Assembly: GCA_963761985.1 (NCBI GenBank)
Contig: CAVXIT010000002.1
Coordinates: 1 to 64,000, forward strand
From: JACCTH01 sp963761985
GTDB taxonomy: Bacteria > Actinomycetota > Acidimicrobiia > Spongiisociales > ZC4RG35
DNA: 64,000 nt
Direction of reading: 5' to 3'
The position numbers and the translations under genes were made by a program. Below, piece by piece: positions 56,225 to 64,000 of the stretch. Under the pieces are notes generated by a model. That model saw only the letters and a program-made list of their open reading frames with translations. It did not search any database and was not told the DNA's origin. Positions within the stretch are counted from its first letter, which is position 1; each line of letters begins with the position of its first letter.

Positions 56225-58231
56225 ATGACCCGCACAGCTATGAGCCGGGCGACGCGCATCCGAGTGGCGCTGGCCTTGGGCGCCTTCGCTCTCGCTTGGC
56301 CGATCCTCGACATCCTCGGCCGCAACGCTGAGTTCTTCATCGCCCGCGGATCGACTCGCAGCGAGGTCATCGGCATCCTTTTGCTACTGGCGGTCGCTTT
56401 ACCGATCATCGCCAGTCTTCCCGCTGCGCTCCCCGGTCGGTTCGGGCGGCTGGTCGGTGAGATCTGGCTATGGCTGCTTGGCGTTGCCCTCGGCTACTTG
56501 ATTGTCCGCCGGCTCGACTGGCCCTGGCCCGAGGTGCTGGCGCTTGTCTTCGGTGGCGCGGTCCTCTTCGGACTCTTACGCCTGGAGGGCATTCGTTCGA
56601 CATTTGCAATTCTCGCCTGGAGCCCGATCGCCATGGCCGCGTTTTTCTTGTTCGCGACTCCCTCGGGTGCGCTGGCCCTTGACAGCGGCGCCCCGGTCAC
56701 CGCTGCGGTAGACCCGAACAAGACCCCTTCGATCGTCCTCTTGGTCCTCGACGAATTTCCTTTGGCTTCACTAATCGATCCGGACGGGAACTTGCGCGTT
56801 GAGCGCTACCCCAATTTCGCTCGCCTGGCCGCGGAAGGCACCTGGTTCCGGAACGCGATGACGGTGCAACAGCAGACCGAGCACTCTGTCCCTTCGATCG
56901 TGACCGGCATCAACCCGGCCCGGTCCCTCAACCCCTACGCGGGCCAATACCCGGGAAGCTTGTTCACCGCGCTGTCCTCCGCGTACCAAATGGAAGTCGA
57001 CGAGACGATGACCCAGATGTGCCCTGTCACCGTTTGCGCGCCGAGTCCTGATCGGGTGACCCGGGGGTCGCTCGCCAACGATCTGGGAGTTATTGCCGGT
57101 CATGTTCTCCTCCCGCCCCCCTTGACCGAATCGCTCCCTCCGATCGATCGGAATTGGGGAAGCTTTGGCGCGGCCACCGAAGACTTCAATGCCATCCAGT
57201 CGTTCAACACCGCACGCCGCTCCGACCCGCGTCTGGCGGTGGAGCACCTCGCCGATTCGATCGAGCGTTCAGACCGGGAACGGCCGACCTTCTTCTTCAC
57301 CCACGCGTTGTTACCTCACAATCCCTGGCAGTTCTTGCCAACTGGCCAGCGCTATCCGCTCGACTCGGAAAGATTGCCGGGAAGCAACAAGACCGGTTGG
57401 GGGGACAACGCCTGGCTATCGGCCCAAGCCCTGCAGAGACACCTGTTGCAGGTGCAGTACATCGACACGGCCCTGGGCGAGGTGATCGAGGCGATGGAGC
57501 GAGCAGGCATTTACGACGACTCGCTCCTGATCGTCGTGGCCGACCATGGCATTGCCCTCCGGCCGAACATTGAGCACTGGCGCCAGATCGCCCCGGACAC
57601 CGTCGGAGAGATCGCGGCCGTCCCGTTATTCGTCAAGGCTCCAAATGGAGAGGGGGCAGGGTTAATCGACGATCGCCGGGCTCTAACCGTCGACATCGTC
57701 CCGACCATCGCCGACGTGCTCGAGGTCGATTTCCCCTGGACGACCGAAGGAAGCTCGCTGTTTGCCCCGGAACCCGAACGAACCGAAACGACAACCAGCG
57801 GCCCACAATCTGACGCCACCTATGGAGTCGGCGGCGAAGAGAAGTTGGCAGTGGCCGCACGCAACGCAAACTGGTTCCCGACCGGCGATCCGTATGAGCT
57901 ACTACCTCCGGGGGCCCCGGACCTGGTGGGCAATGACGAGTCGGCCATTCCCGGCATCCGCGAGGACATCACGATCCGAATCGATCGGAAGGAACGGTTT
58001 GCCGACATCGACCCTGCCGCCGACACCATTCCCGCCCGCGTCACCGGCACGCTGGCTGGTCTCGGCCCGAGCGAGGAGGTCCTCGTCGCTGTGGTCATCA
58101 ATGGTGAGATAGAAGCCGTGGTCCGGTCATTCCACGATCGAGGGCGGACTGGCTTCCAGGCAATGATTCCGCCGTCCAGCCTCCGGGCCGGGGGCAACAC
58201 AGTGGACGTCATCGCGTTTGGATCTGGCTAG
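56225..58231 (+). CDS. Sulfatase-like membrane hydrolase
   Basis: A 668-aa protein. About five transmembrane helices (10-150) anchor an extracytoplasmic alkaline-phosphatase-superfamily domain. Metal sites are visible in IVLLVLDEFPLASLID and IVVADHGIALRPN; the nucleophile region is MTVQQQTEHSVPSIVTG. The order of helices then sulfatase domain is like LtaS-type and phosphoethanolamine-type transferases, so it probably adds or removes a phosphoryl or sulfuryl group on a cell-surface glycan or lipid. A beta-rich tail ends the protein. It lies 9 bp after the methyltransferase in one operon. Confidence 0.85.
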   Translation: MTRTAMSRATRIRVALALGAFALAWPILDILGRNAEFFIARGSTRSEVIGILLLLAVALPIIASLPAALPGRFGRLVGEIWLWLLGVALGYLIVRRLDWPWPEVLALVFGGAVLFGLLRLEGIRSTFAILAWSPIAMAAFFLFATPSGALALDSGAPVTAAVDPNKTPSIVLLVLDEFPLASLIDPDGNLRVERYPNFARLAAEGTWFRNAMTVQQQTEHSVPSIVTGINPARSLNPYAGQYPGSLFTALSSAYQMEVDETMTQMCPVTVCAPSPDRVTRGSLANDLGVIAGHVLLPPPLTESLPPIDRNWGSFGAATEDFNAIQSFNTARRSDPRLAVEHLADSIERSDRERPTFFFTHALLPHNPWQFLPTGQRYPLDSERLPGSNKTGWGDNAWLSAQALQRHLLQVQYIDTALGEVIEAMERAGIYDDSLLIVVADHGIALRPNIEHWRQIAPDTVGEIAAVPLFVKAPNGEGAGLIDDRRALTVDIVPTIADVLEVDFPWTTEGSSLFAPEPERTETTTSGPQSDATYGVGGEEKLAVAARNANWFPTGDPYELLPPGAPDLVGNDESAIPGIREDITIRIDRKERFADIDPAADTIPARVTGTLAGLGPSEEVLVAVVINGEIEAVVRSFHDRGRTGFQAMIPPSSLRAGGNTVDVIAFGSG

Positions 58232-58296
58232 TGGTTGTAGAAATGCGAGAATGTCGCCAGGCATAGGTTTTACAGAAATGATCGTGAGCTGATGCG

Positions 58297-59899
58297 ATGA
58301 CAGGCTCCCCGGGCAAGCCTCTGGGGCGATTTCTCGCCGCGGCCGGATGCGTTGCTGCGGTGGTGGTCGGGATGGCGCTGCTCCCGGGGGATCGGCAAGG
58401 CGAAATCTCACAAGCTGATTACTCAACGGCTGACATTCTTCCGGAGCCCGTGGCCGCGACCCATCCGCCAGGTCCACGACTCGGTGTCTTGACGAACGAG
58501 AGCTTTGCCCTCGAACTCGTCACCGGCCTGGGCGAGTACGAGACCCTCGTTGGCCCTGTCCGCTTCGGCGATCGTTACTGGCTGGTTGGCGCGCCAGAGT
58601 TTCCAGCCGAGAAGGCGACGTTGCTTTCTTCCGCCGACGGAAGCGAATGGATACCGGTTTCCGAGATAAACGCGGCGCCAGGACAGGTGCTGAGAGTCGA
58701 TCAAATAGCTTCCGCCAATGGGAAGCTGCTGGTGGTCGGCGCTGAGGGTTCCCCGACACCAAAAACCTATTGGCCGCTGTTCCCGGGGGCGCTGACGGTC
58801 TGGACTTCGGGTGACGGGAGCCGCGTGGACGGCTGAAACCCTCACGCCTGAGTCGACTGAGAACGGATACGGAGCCGAGCAGCTGATTGCGAGCGGATCA
58901 ACCGTGCTGCTCACCGGCTGGAAATATCCGATTCTCGACTCTGCGCTTTTCGAATTGATCCCACCGGACTTGGATCGCGCCCTGGCCCAGGGCGAACTCA
59001 GTCTCCGGGTACGTTCCGGGCTCGAGGTGGTCGCGACTCCAGGGATCGTTGTGTGGCGTCAACCATCCGACCCCGGCTCATCCTTGCGAGAGCTCAACTG
59101 GGGACACACCTCGTTCCTCTACCGCTTCGACGGCACGGTTTGGCAAGCTATCGAGTCTGAAGAAATCGAGTCCCTCGAGCCATTCTTTGGAGCAGACCTC
59201 CGCCACATCGCAGCTCTACCCGAAGGCGGGTTCTTGATCCCGGGAGTGAGAACGGGCGCCCTGACATCGGATTCCGGTATCGAGTGGCGACCCGAACCGA
59301 CGTTTCCCATGTCCAACTTCTATCTCAATTGGGACGAACACCTGGCGGCTCCGTATTCACTCATCTCTTATTGGATCAGCGACAACGACGGTTTCACTCG
59401 CGTCGACTTCCCCCGCGAGATGATCGAGGCCGAAGGTGGTCTCGCCTTGACTGGTTCGCCCGCTGGGTTGGTTGCGAATTCCATGGCGTCATGGCCTCCA
59501 GAACAGCAGGAGATCCGCTCCGGTGGTTACACGGTCACTTACGACCGGAACCAGGAGTTGCCTTTCACCTTGAGTGGCCCCGACCTTTCGCAACCGATCA
59601 GCTTCTCGGGTCTCACCGATCATCGATACGACTCTTCCTCCAAGACTGTGACTCTCGTCGCAGATCAGCAGGAGTTCGAGTTTCCGCTCGCCGCCCTCCA
59701 GCGTTTTCACGAACGACCTCGGACTGGCAATGATCTCTATGTAGCCGCAGATGGGATCCGCTGGTCCCGACCAAACATTGTCCCGCTATTTGGCGAACTT
59801 CGGGTCATGGGCGGAGGACCTGACTTCCTCCTTCTCCAAACCATCGACCAATACAGCCAGCCGGTGTCGGCCGTCTACCGGGCAGAGATTTCGCCCTGA
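58297..59899 (+). CDS. Secreted beta-rich protein of unknown function, frameshifted as read
   Basis: Two frames make one protein of about 533 aa. The first has a signal/anchor (FLAAAGCVAAVVVGMALLPG) and beta-rich sequence to LTVWTSGDG. The second continues AAWTAETLTPESTENGYG and ends VSAVYRAEISP. Removing one G from the GGG near 58815 gives TSGDGAAWTAETL in one frame. Repeated motifs with S(A)DGSEW / SDSGIEW / AADGIRW at about equal intervals recall beta-propeller blades or BNR-like repeats. It lies downstream of the sulfatase-like gene. Confidence 0.65.
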
Positions 59900-59941
59900 G
59901 CACGGCGTGGAAATGCAAGGCGGGCATATGATCCCAAGTCT

Positions 59942-60940
59942 GTGACGAGCCGCACCCCGATCCTCGAGGTCAAGGACCTGGAGACGCAGTTCCACACCCA
60001 GGACGGGACGGTCCATGCCGTCAACGGTGTCAGCTTCAACCTCAACAACGGTGAGTTCCTGGGGGTGGTCGGCGAAAGCGGCTCCGGGAAGAGCGTGACG
60101 ATGATGTCGCTTCTTCGCCTCATCCCGATGCCACCCGGCGAAATCGTCTCAGGTCAGGTCATGTTTGAAGGAAACGACCTGGTCACCATGGACCTCGACG
60201 ACCTCCGCAAGGTTCGCGGAGGACGGATCGGTTTCATCTTCCAGGACCCGCTCACCTCGCTCAACCCCGTCCTCACGATCGGCTACCAGATCATGGAGGC
60301 ACTGAAGATCCACACCGATCTCCCGGAGAAGGCCCGGGAGCAACGCGCGCTCGACCTTCTCAAGTTGGTCGGGATCCCGGGAGCGAAGCGGAGGCTGGAT
60401 TCATATCCTCACGAGCTTTCCGGAGGTATGCGCCAGCGGGTCATGATCTCAATGGCGCTGGGCTGTTCCCCACGCATCTTGATCGCCGACGAGCCCACCA
60501 CTGCCCTCGACGTCACCATTCAGGCCCAGATCATCGAGATCGTGCGCGACCTCAGGGAGAAGCTTGGTACCGCAGTCATCTGGATTACACATGACCTCGG
60601 CGTGGTAGCCGGCTTGGCCGATCGCGTCATCGTGATGTACGGCGGACAGATCGTCGAAGAAGCGCCCGTTGGCGAGCTCTACGCCGATCCCCAGCATCCC
60701 TACACCCGCGGGTTGCTCGGGTCGATTCCCCGGCTTGACCAAAAGGGCCAGGACCTCGTCAACATCAAGGGCGCGCCTCCGAGCCTTTATCAAAAGCCAG
60801 AAAGCTGCCCTTTCGCCCCTCGCTGCCCGTTCGTTTTTGAGAGATGTCTAAAGGAAAACCCGCCGTTGCTCATGGTCGGCGAAGCCCACTTCGCTGCGTG
60901 TTGGTGGGACATGGACAACAACCAGCCCAGGTCTGTATGA
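59942..60940 (+). CDS. Oligopeptide/dipeptide ABC transporter ATP-binding protein (OppD/DppD)
   Basis: A 332-aa ATPase of a peptide importer. Walker A is VGESGSGKSVTMMSLL, the Q-loop FQDPLTSLNPV, signature LSGGMRQRVMISMAL, Walker B ILIADEPTTALDV and the switch HDLGVVAGL. The C-terminal oligopeptide-transporter extension has SCPFAPRCPFVFERC. GTG 59942 starts 11 nt after TATGAT (59925-59930), a good -10. The second ATPase follows after 10 bp. Confidence 0.94.
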   Translation: MTSRTPILEVKDLETQFHTQDGTVHAVNGVSFNLNNGEFLGVVGESGSGKSVTMMSLLRLIPMPPGEIVSGQVMFEGNDLVTMDLDDLRKVRGGRIGFIFQDPLTSLNPVLTIGYQIMEALKIHTDLPEKAREQRALDLLKLVGIPGAKRRLDSYPHELSGGMRQRVMISMALGCSPRILIADEPTTALDVTIQAQIIEIVRDLREKLGTAVIWITHDLGVVAGLADRVIVMYGGQIVEEAPVGELYADPQHPYTRGLLGSIPRLDQKGQDLVNIKGAPPSLYQKPESCPFAPRCPFVFERCLKENPPLLMVGEAHFAACWWDMDNNQPRSV

Positions 60941-60950
60941 AAAGGGCCGT

Positions 60951-62037
60951 ATGACGACAGTCGAGCCGCTCGAACGGACCATCCCGACCAAGGAAGTGCT
61001 CGTCAGCGTCAAAGGGCTGAAGAAGCACTTTCCGATCCTGCAAGGGTTGCTGCGCAGACAAGTGGGGGCGGTCAAAGCGGTCGACGGCGTGACGTTCGAC
61101 ATCTACCGCGGCGAGACTCTCGGGCTGGTGGGCGAGAGCGGATCTGGCAAGTCCACCACGGGCCGGGTGATCCTGCAGCTCGACCAGGCGACGGAAGGAA
61201 CGATCTCCTTCGAAGGCCAGGAGCTCACCACCCTCAACGCCGAGAAGATGCGCCGCCTCCGGCCGCAGATGCAAATGGTCTTCCAGGACCCCCACGCATC
61301 GCTGAACCCGAGGATGACCGTCGGGTCGATCATCGCCGAGCCTCTGACAGAGCACAAGAAGGCGAGGGGTGACGATCGAGAACAGCGTGTAGTCGAGCTT
61401 CTCAGCTTGGTCGGACTCGCGTCCAAACATGCCAATCGCTATCCCCACGAGTTCTCAGGGTGGCCAGAGGCAACGAATCGGGATCGCCCGGGCAATTGCT
61501 CTCAATCCGGACTTCATCGTTTGCGACGAACCGATCGCCGCCCTCGACGTCTCAATCCAGGCCCAGGTCGTGAACCTGCTCGAGAATCTGCAGGGGATGC
61601 TCAATCTCACCTATCTCTTCATCTCCCACGACCTGTCGATGGTGCGCCACATCGCCGACCGGGTGGCCGTGATGTATCTCGGCCGGATCATGGAATTGAC
61701 CACCGTCGATCGTCTCTACAACCATCCCCAGCATCCCTACACCCAGGCTTTGCTATCGGCCGTTCCGGTTCCCGACCCCCAAATCGAAGCGGTGAGAAAA
61801 CGGGTCATCCTCGAAGGCGACATCCCCAGCCCCGCCGACCCGCCCCCGGGATGCCCGTTCAACACCCGTTGCCCCATGGCGCAGGAGCGCTGCGTGGAGG
61901 AGATCCCCGAATGGCGCCAGCTCAGAACCGGCCATTGGGTGGCCTGTCACTTCGCCGAAGACACGCCAGATGTTGCCGCAGTGGAGACCGTAACCGAGCC
62001 AGAACAGGAGCCTCCGACCCTGCCGTCGTCCCCATAG
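60951..62037 (+). CDS. Peptide ABC transporter ATP-binding protein (OppF/DppF), frameshifted as read
   Basis: About 361 aa once joined. The first frame carries Walker A VGESGSGKSTTGRVIL, Q-loop FQDPHASLNP and runs to YPHEFSG. The second carries GQRQRIGIARAIAL, Walker B FIVCDEPIAALDV, SHDLSMV and the tail GCPFNTRCPMAQERC. The break falls inside the ABC signature: removing one G from GGG at about 61458-61460 gives HEFSGGQRQRIGIARA exactly. It is the partner of the preceding OppD-like ATPase. Confidence 0.9.
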
Positions 62038-62052
62038 CCTGGTACCGTTGGC

Positions 62053-62084
62053 CCGTCCGTTCGGGCGACGCGGCATGCGGACGG
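62053..62084 (+). promoter_or_regulatory. Hairpin between oppF and oppA
   Basis: CCGTCCG (62053-62059) and CGGACGG (62078-62084) form a perfect 7-bp stem with an 18-nt loop, in the 98-bp gap before the binding-protein gene. TATGTT (62095-62100) downstream might be a -10 for separate expression of the binding protein. It could tune mRNA levels between ATPase and binding-protein genes. Confidence 0.35.
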
Positions 62085-62135
62085 CCGTGCGGACATATGT
62101 TGGACGAAAACTCTCTAAATGGAGGAGACAACTTA

Positions 62136-63951
62136 ATGAAACGATGGCAATGGCTGTGTTTGTTCGCGGCCCTTGCGGTTTTCGCCGCGGCTTGTGGATC
62201 CGGTACCACGGACACCACCACCGACGGCGGAACTGCGACCACCGCTGATGCAGGCGCAACCACAACCGAAGGAACGGCCGAGACGACCGCGCCCGCCACG
62301 ACCGGGGAAGCCGGTCAGGGTGGCGATTTCCTCGCCTTCCAATGGCAGGGGCCCTCCCAGGCCAACGCCTACCTCTCGACCGGAACCAAGGACATCTTGG
62401 CCAGTTCGCTCGTTCTCGAGCCACTCGCCGAGTGGTCTCCGGGTGGAGAGATAGTGCCGGCGTTGGCGGCCGAGATCCCAACCGTGGAGAATGGCGGCGT
62501 CGCCGAGGACTTCAGCTCGGTCACCTGGACGCTGCAGGAAGGCGTCTTGTGGTCGGATGGGACGCCCCTCACCGCTGATGACGTCGTCTTCAGCTGGGAA
62601 TACTGCTCCAATGAGGAGACCGGGTGCATCGCCGACTTCACCACGGTGGAGAGCGTCGTGGCGGATGATGACACGCACGTCACCGATCAACTTCGTCAGC
62701 CCCCAGCCCTTCCCCTACGTCCACTTCGTCAGCCTCACCTACCCGGTCATCCAACGGGCCCAGTTCGCCGACTGCGCTGGCGCCGCTGCCAACGCCTGCA
62801 CCGAGCAGAACTTCAAGCCGGTCGGGACTGGTCCATACATGGTGACCGAAATTGTGCCAGAGGACGTCGTGTCCTACGAGATCAACCCGAACTACCGCGG
62901 AATTCCGGATGGCAAGCCGTTCTTCGGCACCGTGACCATTGAAGGTGGCGGCGACGCCGAATCGGCGGCACGTTCCGTCCTCGAGATCGGTGAAGGCGAC
63001 TATGCCTGGAACCTCCAGGTTGCTCCCGAGATCATCGGTCCTATGGAGGATGCAGGGAACGGAGTCGTTCTGGTGGCTTTCGGTTCGAGCGTTGAGCACC
63101 TCAACCTCAACCAGACCAACCCCGATTCCACCGATCCACCCCCGTCGGACTATGCCGGTGGTTCCAACCCCCACCCGGTGTTCTTCGACAACCCCGACTT
63201 GGTCAGAGCGCTGTCGATGGCGATCAACCGCGAAGAGCTGGTGGCCGTTGGTTACGGTCCGGCCGGCACTCCTACCTGCAACATCTGGCCAACTGAGCCG
63301 GGCCTGTCAACCAACATGGACTGGTGCCTCACCCAGGACATCGAAGGCGCCAACGCCCTGCTCGATGAGATCGGCGCTGTCGATTCCGACGGCGACGGTG
63401 TTCGCGAATGGAACGGGACCCCGCTCGAGTTTGACTTCGTCACCTCGACTAACGCGGTGCGGCAGTCGAACCAGGCTCTGATTGAGAGCTATTGGGCCGA
63501 GATTGGCGTTGTCGCCAACATGAGGAACGAGGACGCGGGCCTGTATTTCGACGGGACCTGCGCCGCCGATGCGTGCATCTGGAAGTTCTATGCGGACATC
63601 GAGATGTTCACGAACAACTCCACCAGCCCTGATCCTCAGGGTTACATGGTGCAGTACACCATCGACGACATCCCCGAATCGACCAACGCCTATGCCGGCG
63701 GCAACATCCCCCGTTTCGCCAGCCAGGAATACGACGATGTCTACGCGCAGCTGGAAGCAGCTTCGCTGGAGGACCCGGCCCGTGAGGACCTGGTCGCACA
63801 GCTGAACGACCTCGTCGTTGGTGCTGGAGCGATCGTCCCGTTGATCGAGCGTGGAAACGTGTCGGCCTTTGCCAACGATATCCAGGGGGTTGGTGACCTC
63901 AACGCCTGGGACTCCGAATACTGGAACATCGAAGAGTGGACCCGCGGCTAG
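62136..63951 (+). CDS. Peptide ABC transporter substrate-binding lipoprotein, frameshifted as read
   Basis: About 604 aa once joined. The signal peptide ends in AVFAAAC (lipobox, lipidated C21), followed by a Thr-rich linker and an SBP family 5 fold: LEPLAEWSPGGEIVPALAAE, LQEGVLWSDGTPLTADDVVF, VGTGPYMVTEIVPEDVVSYE, RALSMAINREELVAVGYG. The frames join near 62685 by removing one base from the CC of CACCGATC, giving HVTINFVSPQPFPYV. GGAGGA precedes ATG 62136. It delivers peptides or similar ligands to the transporter. Confidence 0.9.
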
Positions 63952-63975
63952 TCAGCTAAGGGAACACCCACAGAA

Positions 63976-64000
63976 ATGACCGAACAAGAGAGCCTCTCGG
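63976..64000 (+). CDS. Start of next gene, probably transporter permease (partial)
   Basis: ATG 63976 opens a frame MTEQESLS that runs off the right edge, 24 bp after the binding-protein stop. The first eight residues show no domain. The operon order suggests an Opp/Dpp permease. Confidence 0.35.

Noticed and set aside
11095..62690. Programmed +1 frameshifting in several genes
   Set aside because: The sites share no slippery motif or downstream structure, one shift goes the other way, and each is explained by one base in a homopolymer.

Overview
The window is a compact stretch of high-GC DNA packed with genes on both strands. Many neighbours overlap by the 4-bp ATGA/GTGA type, and several convergent genes overlap tail to tail. 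A WhiB-family regulator, a class E sortase, an F420-type luciferase-like oxidoreductase, a SufR-like Fe-S regulator, MprAB/HtrA-like genes and DUF5317/DUF2752/DUF4190 proteins point to Actinomycetota, most likely an uncultured Acidimicrobiia (inference). No phage, insertion sequence, rRNA or CRISPR array is visible. The only tRNA is tRNA-Val(UAC) at the left end.

Layout. 0-4 kb: tRNA-Val, a primary-type sigma factor, a WhiB7-like activator with a long attenuator-like leader, glucose-6-phosphate isomerase and a cupredoxin lipoprotein. 4-8 kb: a PspC-domain kinase/LuxR regulator pair facing a PspC/LiaF-like membrane operon. 8-19.5 kb: msrB, a TauE permease, a deacetylase-fold amidohydrolase, a four-gene operon ending in a JAMM protease, a convergent rhodanese-MoeB, transhydrogenase pntAB/pntB, an aminotransferase and small membrane proteins. 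19.5-24.8 kb: an Fe-S group (Mrp, SufR-like regulator, aconitase) and a sortase. 24.8-29.8 kb: enoyl-CoA hydratase, DUF5317, and an operon of a 29-residue peptide plus two membrane HD/HD-GYP proteins behind a hairpin-rich leader. 29.8-41 kb: gamma-glutamyltransferase, phosphatase, LLM oxidoreductase, LysM/M23 peptidase, DUF885, and an acyl-CoA dehydrogenase region with a TetR regulator and a PLP decarboxylase. 41-48.4 kb: an MprAB-PepD-like operon and a thiolase/CoA-transferase/FabG/MaoC operon in which a FabG4-like reductase is split into two genes. 48.4-54.6 kb: cell-wall lytic protein, OsmC, and a second OmpR-type two-component system with tandem 11-bp operator repeats. 54.6-64 kb: a small membrane protein/methyltransferase/sulfatase/secreted-protein cluster and an Opp/Dpp peptide transporter that runs off the right edge.

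Two features apply to the whole window. First, at least fifteen genes start 6 or 7 nt after a TANNNT hexamer, the arrangement expected for leaderless mRNAs; this decides several start codons. Second, seven genes are broken by single-base shifts, each repairable by changing one homopolymer by one base. I read these as consensus errors in the sequence, not biology. The most interesting signals are the WhiB7 attenuator, the HD-GYP micropeptide operon with its structured leader, the 34-bp palindrome carrying two symmetric start codons, the split FabG4 and the OmpR-type operator arrays.
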